DNA of 64,000 bases from Cytophagales bacterium WSM2-2 (GCA_015472025.1 BNHL01000001.1:4576001-4640000); one strand, 5' to 3'; shown: positions 9,808 to 18,942, numbered from the stretch's first letter. The notes: generated by a model from the letters alone, not told the origin. Made by a program: numbers and translations.

Positions 9808-10183
9808 TTGGAGATTTGGTAAGTTGAGGCATTTCAGGTCTGACCCTCATTTAGTTCTCGAGAATAGCAGTTAAGCAAACCGTCAGCAGTCTTATAAGCC
9901 TGCGTCATAGTTTGGTGTTGTGCAATCTTTACCACAAACTTATCATAAGTGTAGTGATAGACTGAAACTAGATTGTTAAAGGTTCTTAAACCAGTTGTTA
10001 ATCTATCTTTTTTGAGTGTCGCAGTCAAAATGAAAAGAACTACTCGGCTGCAAGCCCTGGTTGTTGTTGTTGGTCTCCAGCCCTTGCCGGAGTTCTTCTC
10101 TGGCAAGTTTTAAAAAAGCAATCTCCTTTAAGATTCTGGACGTGGAGTAGACTTTGTTACACCTTAATCAACAACAACCTGGA
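9808..10183. other. Intergenic stretch without a convincing gene
   Basis: 375 bases between two minus-strand genes. A 90-codon minus-strand frame (9834-10106) starting at TTG has no family signature and a poor composition. A second minus-strand frame reads like a helical fragment (KEIAFLKLAREELRQGLE, near 10060-10130) but has no start codon and stops early, so it may be a gene remnant. No hairpin terminator was recognised. Confidence 0.4.
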
Positions 10184-10960
10184 CTATTGTTTATAATAAA
10201 AGTACATCGTCACAAATGTCGCTGAATTAATAGTTGTCGTTGCTTTGCCTGGTAAGCCGTTTACAATACTATCATATTGATAACGCATGATATATGATCC
10301 ATAAGCTGTAACCTGCAGGGGAGCGTTTTCATTAAGAGATCTCTCGCCCAGAACAGACGGGTTGTAAGGGATATGCCGATTGACATTTACCTGGTAAAAA
10401 GGATTTTTCAGACCCGAAATTTGGATATTAAACCATCGGCCATCCTGGGTAATATTGCTGCCGTCATAGGTTAACGTATCGATATTGCCGTCACTCGAGT
10501 TTGTAATAATTATTTGATTCTTCGAATAGCTGTAAAACTCATAGAAGCCTTCCTCATCACTCACTGCCCGGTACCTTTTTTGAGTTAACCTCGCATGCTT
10601 GTCGTAGGTGTAGTCTTCGATTGGGCTAAGTCTACCTTGATTGTAATGAATTGCCTTATACGGTAGTGTATCAACCTGACTATAGTAATAGATCAGGCTA
10701 TCCGGATATGAGATGACTGCTTGCGGGGGGGGATGAAGTAAATCGGTTACTACAGATTGTAATCTGCCAAGATTGTCATAATGGTACTCCTTCGTTACAT
10801 CCGGAATTGCAGACTCGTTCGGTGTTTCAAACGCAACATATTTCGCCAGGTAAATTCTATTTCCGGAAATTGAGTTTGTGATGGTATCTTTTTGGCAAGA
10901 GCACATGGCAAAAATGATAACACCAATAACTATAGCGCCTATTTGCGTGCGGTTCTTCAA
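10184..10960 (-). CDS. YD-repeat-type lipoprotein (DUF4595-like)
   Basis: A 258-residue lipoprotein. The signal is IVIGVIIFAMCSC with the lipobox at MCSC. The mature part has a few RHS/YD-like units such as YHYDNLGRLQSVV and YTYDKHARLTQK alternating with strand-rich segments, which is how the DUF4595-type lipoproteins of Bacteroidota look. Function in the family is unknown. It should be attached to the inner or outer membrane and face the periplasm or surface. It is divergent from the response regulator gene. There is no operon partner. Confidence 0.75.
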   Translation of the reverse strand: MKNRTQIGAIVIGVIIFAMCSCQKDTITNSISGNRIYLAKYVAFETPNESAIPDVTKEYHYDNLGRLQSVVTDLLHPPPQAVISYPDSLIYYYSQVDTLPYKAIHYNQGRLSPIEDYTYDKHARLTQKRYRAVSDEEGFYEFYSYSKNQIIITNSSDGNIDTLTYDGSNITQDGRWFNIQISGLKNPFYQVNVNRHIPYNPSVLGERSLNENAPLQVTAYGSYIMRYQYDSIVNGLPGKATTTINSATFVTMYFYYKQ

Positions 10961-11076
10961 ATTAAACGATTAGTTCTTAAAATTACCTTATTCCCAGGTG
11001 GGTTACAAAGATCCTTAGCTTCCCTGAAGTCTTCTCCTTCGCCGGGTACTTAGTAAGATGATCGTTCAAGTATTTA

Positions 11077-11111
11077 CGTGATACTTTCGTGATATTGGAT
11101 ACGTATCTTTG
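11077..11111 (+). promoter_or_regulatory. CGTGAT direct repeat and -7 box upstream of the response regulator
   Basis: CGTGAT at 11077-11082 and again at 11088-11093, start-to-start spacing 11 bases, followed by TATCTTTG at 11104-11111, which fits the Bacteroidota TAnnTTTG -7 element. The response-regulator ATG is at 11126. The same arrangement occurs before the metallophosphoesterase gene (13400-13433). An 11-base tandem repeat upstream of the -7 box is typical of OmpR/PhoB-family activator sites, so this is a probable autoregulatory site. Confidence 0.6.
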
Positions 11112-11125
11112 TGACAAAGTGAGGC

Positions 11126-11848
11126 ATGAAGAACGTTTTAGTCGTTGAAGATGACCAGGATATATCCAAACTGATCACCATTCATTTAACGGATTTGGGC
11201 TGTCGGGTAGAGGTTGCCGGAAGAGGTGACCTGGGTTATCAACGTGCGCGTGAAAGTGCTTTCGATTTAATTGTTCTTGATGTTATGCTGCCACACATGG
11301 ATGGGCTACAAGTGTGCATGAAACTCAGAGCGGCAGATATTACCAGTCCCATTCTTATGCTAACTGCCAAATCAGAAGAGATTGATAAAGTGCTGGGATT
11401 GGAAACAGGCGCTGATGACTACCTTACCAAGCCTTTTAGTGTGCGGGAATTTATTGCTCGCGTTAAGGCTATTTTTAGACGTACCCATCTTAATAATTCG
11501 CAGTCTGAGCTTCAAAAGCCTACCCTGAAGTTTGATGAACTGATCATCAATCAAGAGAAACGAAAAATTTCGGTCAGCGGAAATCGCGTAGAACTCACGC
11601 CCAAAGAGTACGATTTGTTACAATTGCTTGCATCGAGTCCCGGGAAAAGTTACAGCCGGGAAGATTTACTAAGCCTGGTCTGGGGTTATGAATTTAACGG
11701 CTATGAACACACCGTCAATTCGCACATCAACAGACTTCGATCGAAAATTGAACCTGATTTTTCGAAGCCCAAATACATCCTTACCACATGGGGAATAGGT
11801 TATCGCTTTAATGATGAGATCACTCATGAAAAGATCAACGATCTCTAG
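11126..11848 (+). CDS. OmpR/PhoB-family response regulator
   Basis: 240 residues in two domains. The receiver domain (1-115) has acidic residues D9/D10, the phosphoacceptor D52 in LIVLDVMLPHMDG, T80 in LMLTAK and K102 in LTKPF. The C-terminal winged-helix DNA-binding domain (about 130-232) has the usual LTPKEYDLLQLL, YSREDLLSLVWGYE and VNSHINRLRSKIE elements. It should be phosphorylated by the histidine kinase encoded directly downstream, which overlaps its 3' end. Identical CGTGAT repeats precede this gene and the 13.5 kb operon, so those are its likely targets. The stimulus is not shown by the sequence. Confidence 0.95.
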   Translation: MKNVLVVEDDQDISKLITIHLTDLGCRVEVAGRGDLGYQRARESAFDLIVLDVMLPHMDGLQVCMKLRAADITSPILMLTAKSEEIDKVLGLETGADDYLTKPFSVREFIARVKAIFRRTHLNNSQSELQKPTLKFDELIINQEKRKISVSGNRVELTPKEYDLLQLLASSPGKSYSREDLLSLVWGYEFNGYEHTVNSHINRLRSKIEPDFSKPKYILTTWGIGYRFNDEITHEKINDL

Positions 11849-13325
11849 CCGCGACTATCTCACTTTTTTTGCCACAGCGAAGGGTAGCCTGTTTTGGAGA
11901 ATATCCGGTCTCTTCCTGCTCATCTTTATCCTGCTCGGGATTTCATTTGATTTCATTACCATAACGCTGGCCAAACGGTATTCCGATGAGACAATGCAAA
12001 AGTTGAATGCCAATGTCGCTTCGCACATGCTGCAACATGTGAAACCATTTGTGAATGGGAGCTTAGATGAAAAGTCGTTGGAAACGATCATGCGCTCCAT
12101 GATGGCAGTTAACCCTAGCCTGGAAGTCTATATCATTAGTCCGGACGGCACCATGCTCACCTCCGTAGTTCTTCATCGAGAGGTCAAACCCAGAACAATT
12201 TCAACAGAACCGATAAAAAAATTTATTAAGGATAAAGGAAACTCGCTTATTTATGGCGATGACCCACGCAACATCGGTAAGTCCAAAATATTTTCGGCAG
12301 CTCCCGTCTACGAGAATGGCGTTTTACTTGGTTATGTGTACATGGTATTGGCCGGATCCGAATTTGACAGTATAGCCTTAGCTCTCCAGGAGAGATACCT
12401 GGAAAAGATCGGCCTTCGTTCGTTTGCTGTGACATTAGGTGCAGCTTTCTTAATCGGCCTGTTTTCATTATGGCTATTAATGAGATCTCTGCGAGACATC
12501 ATAGATGGCGTGAAAAAAATAGGGCAGGGAGATTTGAATGCAAGAATAAGAATCCAGTCAGAAGGAGAGCTTGGTCGATTGTCCGTCACTATTAATCAAA
12601 TGGCTGAAATGCTATTGCAGAATCTCGATAAACTCAAAGAAGTAGATATTCTTCGAAGAGACCTGATTGCCAATATCTCACATGACATCAGAACGCCAAT
12701 CTCCATTATTCATGGTTACGTAGAAACTCTCATCATTAAGCAAAAGGAACTAAGTGAAGAACAAAGGGCAGAATACTTAAAAACAGTAATTACCAATACC
12801 GAGCGATTGGAGCGCCTGGTCGCGGACTTGTTTGAACTCTCAAAACTTGAATCAAAACAAATTACCCCCAAGAAAGAAATTTTATACCTGTTGGATTTAA
12901 TACAGGACCTGGGTGCCAAATACAAGCTGCGCGCAAATCAGAAGAGTATCACTTTTGAAGCCGAATGCTCCATAGGAAACCCAACGGTTCACGCTGACGT
13001 AGCTATGATCGACAGGGTTCTTCAAAACCTTATTGACAATGCCATCAACTACACACCTGAATTTGGCAAAGTCAGGGTCTTTGTTAGTGGTGACGGTGAA
13101 AAAGCGATAATAGAAGTTTCAAATACCGGTCAAGGCATTCCTCCTGATGAAATCCCCAAAATATTTGATCGGTACTATAAGGTTGAAAGTTTAGCCGGTC
13201 GTGGCACCGGCTTAGGCCTCGCTATCGTTAAAAATATCCTGGATATGCATGATACAAAGATCATTGTGCATTCTGAACCATCTAAAAATACATTTTCATT
13301 CACCTTGCCATTGGTGCTAAAGTAA
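11826..13325 (+). CDS. Sensor histidine kinase
   Basis: 499 residues from the ATG at 11826. An in-frame ATG at 11811 would add five residues. The order is: TM1 (FWRISGLFLLIFILLGISF), a periplasmic sensor region of about 140 residues (with VYIISPDGTML, a PAS/Cache-like strand pattern), TM2 (LGAAFLIGLFSLWLL), HAMP, HisKA with the phospho-accepting His in ANISHDIRTP, and HATPase_c with N box NLIDNAINY, G1 SNTGQGIP and G2 GRGTGLGLAI. It overlaps the response regulator gene, so the two form a coupled two-component system. The sensed signal is unknown. The adjacent YceI/cytochrome operon suggests redox, lipid or envelope stress, but that is inference. Confidence 0.95.
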   Translation: MKRSTISSRDYLTFFATAKGSLFWRISGLFLLIFILLGISFDFITITLAKRYSDETMQKLNANVASHMLQHVKPFVNGSLDEKSLETIMRSMMAVNPSLEVYIISPDGTMLTSVVLHREVKPRTISTEPIKKFIKDKGNSLIYGDDPRNIGKSKIFSAAPVYENGVLLGYVYMVLAGSEFDSIALALQERYLEKIGLRSFAVTLGAAFLIGLFSLWLLMRSLRDIIDGVKKIGQGDLNARIRIQSEGELGRLSVTINQMAEMLLQNLDKLKEVDILRRDLIANISHDIRTPISIIHGYVETLIIKQKELSEEQRAEYLKTVITNTERLERLVADLFELSKLESKQITPKKEILYLLDLIQDLGAKYKLRANQKSITFEAECSIGNPTVHADVAMIDRVLQNLIDNAINYTPEFGKVRVFVSGDGEKAIIEVSNTGQGIPPDEIPKIFDRYYKVESLAGRGTGLGLAIVKNILDMHDTKIIVHSEPSKNTFSFTLPLVLK

Positions 13326-13399
13326 GATCATCTGATCGCTCTCTTCCTAACCGCCATATCAGAGTTGATATCCTGATTAAACAGGAAAGTTTAATACTT

Positions 13400-13433
13400 C
13401 GTGATTTTTCCGTGATACTCTTTTTTGTCCTTG
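13400..13433 (+). promoter_or_regulatory. Second CGTGAT direct repeat, promoter of the metallophosphoesterase operon
   Basis: CGTGAT at 13400-13405 and 13411-13416 (spacing 11 again), followed by TGTCCTTG at 13426-13433, which aligns with the TATCTTTG of the response-regulator promoter at nearly the same distance (15 versus 16 bases from the second repeat). The shared geometry suggests that one regulator, most simply the OmpR-type protein encoded next door, binds both sites. Confidence 0.55.
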
Positions 13434-13478
13434 CACGTATTAAAACAAGACAGAATAAGAATCAAAAACAAAGCTATT

Positions 13479-14486
13479 ATGGATAATCAAAAACACAATC
13501 ACACCCATGGCCATGAAGAACTTAGCAACGACACTATTGACAGGGCGGAATTCCTGCGTTGTATGGCATGGGCGGGAACAGGCGTTCTATGGATGGTGTC
13601 GGGTGGAGTCCTGAAGTCATTCGGAATGAGCCAGATGATTGACAAATCAACTGGTCAATTAAAAAATGGCCTGGTGATTCCAAAGTCTGATTTCAGCTTT
13701 GTTCAAATAAGTGATAGTCACATTGGTTTCAGCAAGCCTGCGAATACTAACGTGGTGGAAACGCTGCAAGCCGCGATAGCAAAGATTAACGCTATGCCCG
13801 TTGCCCCTTCGTTTGTATTGCACACCGGTGACCTCACACACCTGGCGCAGCCCGAAGAATTTGACACTGTTGAGCAGACCTTAAAAAGTGTCAAGACTGA
13901 GAAAATATTTTATGTTCCCGGTGAACATGATGTTACGGACAATGGTAAACAATACATGGAACGTTATGGCAAAGGTACCGCGGGAAACGGATGGTACAGC
14001 TTTGACTCACACGGAGTTCATTTCATTGGATTGGTTAATGTGTTGAGTCAGGGTGATGGCGGTCTTGGTTTGCTGGGAAAGGAACAGATTGAGTGGTTAG
14101 AGAAAGACGTCAAGAACCTTTCCAGCAGTACGCCTATAGTAATCTTTGCTCACGTTCCGCTCTGGGCCGTATATCCGCAGTGGGGTTGGGGAACAAGCGA
14201 CAGTGCTCAGGCTCTTTCATACCTCAAACGTTTCGGGTCGGTAACGGTATTAAATGGCCACATCCATCAGACCATGCTTAAGGTGGAAGGAAATATCACC
14301 TTCCACTCAGCTACATCTACTGCCTTTCCGCAACCTGCACCGGGTGCTGCACCTGCACCAGGTCCAATGAAAGTTCCTGCAGAAAAACTTCGCTCTGTGC
14401 TGGGGATAACTCAGGTAGACTATGTTGAACATAAGCACACACTGGCAATTACAGATTCTCCTCTGCTGGAGGATGCGAAAAAATAA
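13479..14486 (+). CDS. Secreted calcineurin-like metallophosphoesterase
   Basis: 335 residues from the ATG at 13479. An upstream TTG at 13425 is less likely because it would overlap the -7 box. The N-terminus is His-rich (KHNHTHGHEE) and is followed by a hydrophobic segment (MAWAGTGVLWMVSGG), suggesting export or anchoring. The metallophosphoesterase motifs are in order: SDSHIG, LHTGDLTH, PGEHD, FAHVPL and LNGHIHQT. The usual GNHD motif reads GEHD, with Glu149 in place of the catalytic/metal-bridging Asn. It should hydrolyse phosphoesters with a dinuclear metal centre; the substrate is unknown. It is the first gene of an operon with YceI and a cytochrome c. Confidence 0.9.
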   Translation: MDNQKHNHTHGHEELSNDTIDRAEFLRCMAWAGTGVLWMVSGGVLKSFGMSQMIDKSTGQLKNGLVIPKSDFSFVQISDSHIGFSKPANTNVVETLQAAIAKINAMPVAPSFVLHTGDLTHLAQPEEFDTVEQTLKSVKTEKIFYVPGEHDVTDNGKQYMERYGKGTAGNGWYSFDSHGVHFIGLVNVLSQGDGGLGLLGKEQIEWLEKDVKNLSSSTPIVIFAHVPLWAVYPQWGWGTSDSAQALSYLKRFGSVTVLNGHIHQTMLKVEGNITFHSATSTAFPQPAPGAAPAPGPMKVPAEKLRSVLGITQVDYVEHKHTLAITDSPLLEDAKK

Positions 14487-14519
14487 CTTTTCCAATCATT
14501 TACTGATTCAAAACATCGC

Positions 14520-15047
14520 ATGAAAAGTAAGTTGACTATTGCGATCTGCGTGATGGCAAGCTATGTCAGTGCTCAATACAAGCCAATACAGAGCGCATCG
14601 TCAATTGAGTTTAATGTTAAATATATTGGAATCAACACGAGGGGTACCCTTGAAGGGGTAATGGGGCAAATTAAATGGGGGGGCTCCTTGGTTGATTCCA
14701 AATTTGACATTTCCGTAGATGCTAATTCCATTCAAACCGGTGTTGAATTGCGAGACAAACATCTCCGGGACGCTGATTTCCTGGACGTGTCGAAATATCC
14801 GTTGATCCGGTTTGTTTCCAGTGAGATAACAGCAAGCAACACCAGTGGTACTTTTCTTATGCGGGGTCAGCTTACCCTAAAAAATCATTCCAAAGAAATT
14901 TCTTTCCCCTTTACGGCAACTTCCATTACCAATGGGTTTCAATTCAAAGGATCTTTTGTTATAAACAGGCAGGATTTTGAAGTTGGAAAGAGCGCGGTTA
15001 TTTCAGATAAGGTAGAAGTAGCAGTAAACGTGTCTGCAGTAAATTAA
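14520..15047 (+). CDS. YceI-family periplasmic lipid-binding protein
   Basis: 175 residues: a signal peptide (MASYVSAQ cleavage region, about residue 19) and a single YceI lipocalin-like beta-barrel with the characteristic VDANSIQTGVELRDKHLRDADFLDVSKYP segment (residues about 61-90) and a C-terminal VEVAVNVSAV strand. Members bind isoprenoid or amide lipids inside the barrel and are periplasmic. It lies 33 bases after the metallophosphoesterase gene and 6 bases before the cytochrome gene, so the three are co-transcribed. YceI proteins often sit beside cytochromes, consistent with a quinone or isoprenoid role, but the ligand is not shown. Confidence 0.92.
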   Translation: MKSKLTIAICVMASYVSAQYKPIQSASSIEFNVKYIGINTRGTLEGVMGQIKWGGSLVDSKFDISVDANSIQTGVELRDKHLRDADFLDVSKYPLIRFVSSEITASNTSGTFLMRGQLTLKNHSKEISFPFTATSITNGFQFKGSFVINRQDFEVGKSAVISDKVEVAVNVSAVN

Positions 15048-15053
15048 AAAAAT

Positions 15054-15458
15054 ATGAAACGCCTGCATTCAATTCTCATCACTCTCGCATTTGGCTGTGT
15101 ATTTATTATTAACGTTCGCGCTGTTAAGAGTAGCCCTCCTGCAAATGATTATGCAAATCTCCAGGTGCTTCCGAAAGACATAAGCACGAAAGAACTTCAG
15201 CGCATCATGGTGGATGAATTTCAAGACGGCCTGGGCGTGGGATGCGGCTATTGTCATGCTACAAAAAAAGGAACTATCCTTCTCGATTATGCGAGCGATG
15301 AAAAGCCTGAAAAAGAAATAACACGCAAGATGATGCGAATGACAATGGATATTAACAAAACTCATTTTGGTCTGGAAAAGGTCGAAACCGTGAGCAGCTT
15401 AATGCCTGTGACTTGCAGCACTTGCCATCGGGGAAAAGCACATCCTGAGAACGAATAG
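15054..15458 (+). CDS. Small dihaem c-type cytochrome (reaction-centre cytochrome-like)
   Basis: 134 residues: a signal peptide (residues 1-23), then two haem-attachment motifs, CGYCH at 64-68 and CSTCH at 121-125, with a Met-rich helix between them (RKMMRMTMDINKTHFG) that can supply an axial ligand. The layout (LPKDISTKELQRIM, then CxxCH, then helix, then CxxCH) matches the small Bacteroidota proteins related to the photosynthetic reaction-centre cytochrome c subunit family. It should carry electrons in the periplasm. It is the last gene of the metallophosphoesterase-YceI operon, with a strong terminator 120 bases further on. Confidence 0.9.
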   Translation: MKRLHSILITLAFGCVFIINVRAVKSSPPANDYANLQVLPKDISTKELQRIMVDEFQDGLGVGCGYCHATKKGTILLDYASDEKPEKEITRKMMRMTMDINKTHFGLEKVETVSSLMPVTCSTCHRGKAHPENE

Positions 15459-15578
15459 ACCGATAGTGGCAATTTTCTCGCAATCCGCGAGCAGCTCCAT
15501 TCATAACGCGTAACAACAATTAACGCAGAAGCCAGGAGAGGACCCTTTGATAGATTAATTCGAAATTACGCCATTGCA

Positions 15579-15607
15579 AAATCATCAGGAGCTCTGATGA
15601 TTTTTTT
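15579..15607 (+). terminator. Rho-independent terminator of the YceI/cytochrome operon
   Basis: A perfect 10-bp stem, AAATCATCAG at 15579-15588 pairing with CTGATGATTT at 15594-15603, five-base loop, and a run of seven T at 15601-15607 on the plus strand. No gene lies between it and the cytochrome stop codon at 15458. Confidence 0.85.
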
Positions 15608-15713
15608 GCCTTCATGGCTAACAGCTCCAACAGCACCAGAGTCGCGATCACGCAATAACATCAGCCCTGATTATTAGATACACAGGTTTGTCTCAGTCAG
15701 ACGAAATAAAAAA

Positions 15714-15734
15714 CCAGAGCCACTCAGGCTCTGG
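15714..15734 (-). terminator. Terminator of the TIGR03118-type gene
   Basis: A perfect 8-bp stem, CCAGAGCC at 15714-15721 with GGCTCTGG at 15727-15734, loop ACTCA. Read on the minus strand it is followed by TTTTTTATTTC, a U-tract, so it ends the minus-strand gene at 15788-16864. The A-rich run on the other side lets it also act weakly on the plus strand. Confidence 0.8.
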
Positions 15735-15787
15735 TAAAAACAAACAAAAAAAAAAAAACAAACTTTTTTCCCAGGTATCTACTGGAC

Positions 15788-16864
15788 TTACATCTTTTCG
15801 AGGTATCCAAAAAGACCATGATCTTCATCGCCAGGCCCTGCAGTAAAATACAGCCGGTTGGGGTTTGTCGGGGCAACCAGATCAAACGTAAGTGCCCATA
15901 ATCCGGGAATGCTGATAGGAGCCCCTTTGCTCATGAGCTGCCCCTGATAAGTTCCGTTAGAATTGAATACGTTAATACGGCCATCACCAAAATTTCCGAT
16001 AAGAATTGCATTTTCTTCCTGACCAAACGAAAATGCCAGACTTGGTACTCGCACAATGGCCCAGGGAGAGTTAAGTGTGCCTTGGGTTGCAAACCGTTTG
16101 ATAAGACCGCCAATGGGTGTATAGACATCAACGAAACCTCTGCCTGCTCCGCTATCGTCATCGTTATTATCCGGAGCCAGTTGCCTGGCATAAGTTACAT
16201 ACAATACACCGTCAATGTTCTGGATGTTAAACGGAGCATAGCCTGCCGGTATGTTCGGGTCTTTAAACAAGTAGTTGGTGACAGGATGAAAATTAGTATC
16301 AAATACATCAATTTTTCCATTATGAAAGTCGGCCGCGTAAATAAAGTTAGAACCACCGCAGTTTGCCAGAGTGACCCCTTTGTAAACTGCATTGGTTGAA
16401 GAAAACGTAACAGCAGTGCCTCCTGTATTTTTGTTCCACGCTGAAATAGCCCCGTCCTCTGTGGCGAAGATGAACAGCGCGGGTCCGGCATTCGGAATAA
16501 TGAAATCAGTAGTATTGTTAAAAACAATTCCTGTTGGTGAGGCGGCATTTGGATTAGCTCCGAGAGGTATGTTTACTGGTGCCAGCTTCTGATTGCCATT
16601 CTCATCGTAAACAACTGTTGAGCCAGAGTGGTTAGCGCTTATCCAGATCAAGCCGGTAGGGCCGATGGCAATTCCCCAGGCATTTAAAAGATTAGGATCA
16701 GCTCTTTCACCACCGGCACCATTGTCTGATACCAGATTTACCTGCTGATAACCAGCGGGAGGAGTAGTGTATTTTGAACTACAACTCGTAGTCAACACAA
16801 GCGCAATTAGCGATACAAACGAGCCAATGAGGAACCAACCAATTTTGAGAATTTTATTCATCAT
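15788..16864 (-). CDS. TIGR03118-family lipoprotein
   Basis: 358 residues with a lipoprotein signal (LVLTTSCSS, lipobox TTSC). The mature protein is a six-bladed propeller-like repeat protein of the TIGR03118 family; the segment LLNAWGIAIGPTGLIWISAN (about residues 60-80) and the closing PTNPNRLYFTAGPGDEDHGLFG are family hallmarks. NHL-like motifs recur (PWAIVRVP, NAILIGNFGDGRINVF). The biochemical function of the family is not established. It should be anchored to a membrane facing outward or into the periplasm. Monocistronic with its own terminator. Confidence 0.88.
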   Translation of the reverse strand: MMNKILKIGWFLIGSFVSLIALVLTTSCSSKYTTPPAGYQQVNLVSDNGAGGERADPNLLNAWGIAIGPTGLIWISANHSGSTVVYDENGNQKLAPVNIPLGANPNAASPTGIVFNNTTDFIIPNAGPALFIFATEDGAISAWNKNTGGTAVTFSSTNAVYKGVTLANCGGSNFIYAADFHNGKIDVFDTNFHPVTNYLFKDPNIPAGYAPFNIQNIDGVLYVTYARQLAPDNNDDDSGAGRGFVDVYTPIGGLIKRFATQGTLNSPWAIVRVPSLAFSFGQEENAILIGNFGDGRINVFNSNGTYQGQLMSKGAPISIPGLWALTFDLVAPTNPNRLYFTAGPGDEDHGLFGYLEKM

Positions 16865-17151
16865 GATTTTGATTTTTAAATTCTCTAAAACTATTATTCT
16901 TCAGTCACGAAAAGATCACAGAAAAGTGACGTTTCTGCGCTGTGAACACCGTCAAAATCTGCGAAGAATCAATGGTTAAGGATGTCAAGAAGGTCAACGG
17001 CAGCAGATTTTTTTTCTGCCTAACGTTGGGGCACACTGGTTTATATAGATTCAGAAATGGAAGAATTTTACAATGATTTGAGACACTACTGCCAGTATGA
17101 AATTCCAGTGTATCCATAGTTTTGTTTCTCCTTTGGCGTTAGGACTAATCC

Positions 17152-18942
17152 ATGATGATGTTGCGTTGTTTCTTTGTTCTAGTCTTGTCTTTTGCAATTT
17201 GTTTTTCCGGAAGCAGCCAACCAGGCGTACATAAAAAGCCGTCTGCATTGTTAAACCCATCATTCCGTTCACCTGTGAAGAAACCGGGGCGGTTCACGAC
17301 AAACTCTAAAAAGAGTTCATCTAATAGTAAGAGACAGTTGTCGGAACGTATTATGAGTGTGCGCAAGTTCCCACGAGGATATATTCACAGCCAATGGGAT
17401 GCCGCCAAAGAGAAGTTTGTCGTTGTTGACAGCAAGTCGGTGGTTAACGTGGATGCCAGTAACCTGCGCATCTATTCAATAGGACCGAGTGACACAACAA
17501 AGATCAGTGCTCTGGCGCTGGATGTTAATATTAAGAATGAAGACATCCTGGATTACCTCTTGTCTGATTATGATGTTATCAACGTTATCAACTTAGGCTT
17601 AGGTTCCATGCGTGACGTAGCACGTGGGGCATGGTCTAATAGTGTCTTGAAAGCAGAGGACAAAACAAGAAATGGCAATAGTTTTGTCACTATCCAATCG
17701 TCCAGTGAAAGAGAAAAACTTCCCTTCGGATACCGATACAGAGATTCAATTTATACTCGCGTGCATTGCTCACCAACAAACGACAACATATCTGAGATAA
17801 TTGAGTCAAAGAGCCACCGGGAAGACACGTTATGGATTATTGATAGCTATGCCATACAGAAGAATTGTGCAACTGGCGAGGTTATACCGGAATGGAAGTA
17901 CAAGTACAAATACAACATGCGGGGTAACCTGATAGAAAATACAGGTTACACGAAACTTGGCGACTATGTACTGACTGACAGTATCACATATGATTATCTA
18001 GGCCGGGAAATGACTTATATCCATGTACTCTCCAATGGAGATTCTGTTCAGGAGAATACGAAGAATGAATTTACTTACGATGGAAACAACGTCCAGTTCA
18101 ATTCCCAATTCAAATGGGATGGTACTGCCTGGGTGCAGACAGCGCGGACTGTGAGAACAATGGATGTGAAAGCCGTGACAACTTATATTTATACAGAGCA
18201 AAAGATTGCCAACGGCACTTGGACTGACTATTTGCGCTCCACTTATCAGTATGATGGACAGAAACGAGTAATCTATAATACATCGGAATACATCGAGCCG
18301 ACAACACACGAGTGGGTAGGTTATTCGTCGAGGTATAGCTACTATAAAGGCGACCTGGTCAAAGAAGAAGTAGACTATGCTTACAACTTAGGAGGAAGCC
18401 GGAGGAAATATACGTATGGCAGCAACGACCAAATCGTGCAGATCGAAGTATTTAACTGTTATGGCGATGCGGAATGTGCATTGGAATTGTATGTGCCTGT
18501 CTCCAAATTTGAATACGCTTATCCTGCATCCGATACACTGGATTACATGCGAAGCTGGACGACTGATGATCATGGGGTCTATCAGCGGATGGACTCGCTT
18601 GCCAACGTTTATGATAAGAATGGTGACTTGAAAGAAATGTATTACGAAAGCCTCGGGATAAACAAAAGAGATCGATATAAATTCGTCTACGATGCCGTGA
18701 CTGGTATTTCAGAAAGTAATCCAGATATCGCCATTTATCCCAACCCTGCGAAGAACAATTTGTTCATCCAAACCCCATGGAAAGACTTCATGGTAAGTAT
18801 TTATGATTTTAAAGGCTCACTAATGGCCAGCTATTCAAACCCGCAAGGTCCCGTAGATGTGTCTTCGCTTGCTGATGGACTGTATTTCGTACAGATCAGC
18901 TCAGGTGTAAAACGGTTCAGCTCAAAAATCGTAGTGAGGTAA
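17152..18942 (+). CDS. Secreted YD-containing protein with T9SS C-terminal sorting domain
   Basis: 596 residues: a signal peptide (residues 1-22), a basic Ser-rich linker (SKKSSSNSKRQLS), a domain of unknown type with YD/RHS-like units (YDYLGREMTYIH, YQYDGQKRVIYN), and a C-terminal type-A sorting domain of about 75 residues beginning IAIYPNPAKNN and ending FSSKIVVR. The sorting domain directs export across the outer membrane by the type IX secretion system and then cleavage or attachment. The body gives no enzymatic motif. The gene is monocistronic. ATG at 17152 is followed by two more in-frame ATGs, so the exact start could shift by two codons. Confidence 0.88.
   Translation: MMMLRCFFVLVLSFAICFSGSSQPGVHKKPSALLNPSFRSPVKKPGRFTTNSKKSSSNSKRQLSERIMSVRKFPRGYIHSQWDAAKEKFVVVDSKSVVNVDASNLRIYSIGPSDTTKISALALDVNIKNEDILDYLLSDYDVINVINLGLGSMRDVARGAWSNSVLKAEDKTRNGNSFVTIQSSSEREKLPFGYRYRDSIYTRVHCSPTNDNISEIIESKSHREDTLWIIDSYAIQKNCATGEVIPEWKYKYKYNMRGNLIENTGYTKLGDYVLTDSITYDYLGREMTYIHVLSNGDSVQENTKNEFTYDGNNVQFNSQFKWDGTAWVQTARTVRTMDVKAVTTYIYTEQKIANGTWTDYLRSTYQYDGQKRVIYNTSEYIEPTTHEWVGYSSRYSYYKGDLVKEEVDYAYNLGGSRRKYTYGSNDQIVQIEVFNCYGDAECALELYVPVSKFEYAYPASDTLDYMRSWTTDDHGVYQRMDSLANVYDKNGDLKEMYYESLGINKRDRYKFVYDAVTGISESNPDIAIYPNPAKNNLFIQTPWKDFMVSIYDFKGSLMASYSNPQGPVDVSSLADGLYFVQISSGVKRFSSKIVVR

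Larger units (their letters stand above)
15459..15787. other. Convergent intergenic region with two terminators
   Basis: 329 bases between the cytochrome operon and a minus-strand lipoprotein gene. It holds one terminator per strand and an A-rich run (15736-15760). Nothing else was recognised. Confidence 0.6.

Noticed and set aside
9834-10106. 90-codon minus-strand frame after the permease gene
   Set aside because: TTG start, no signature and odd composition; treated as non-coding.
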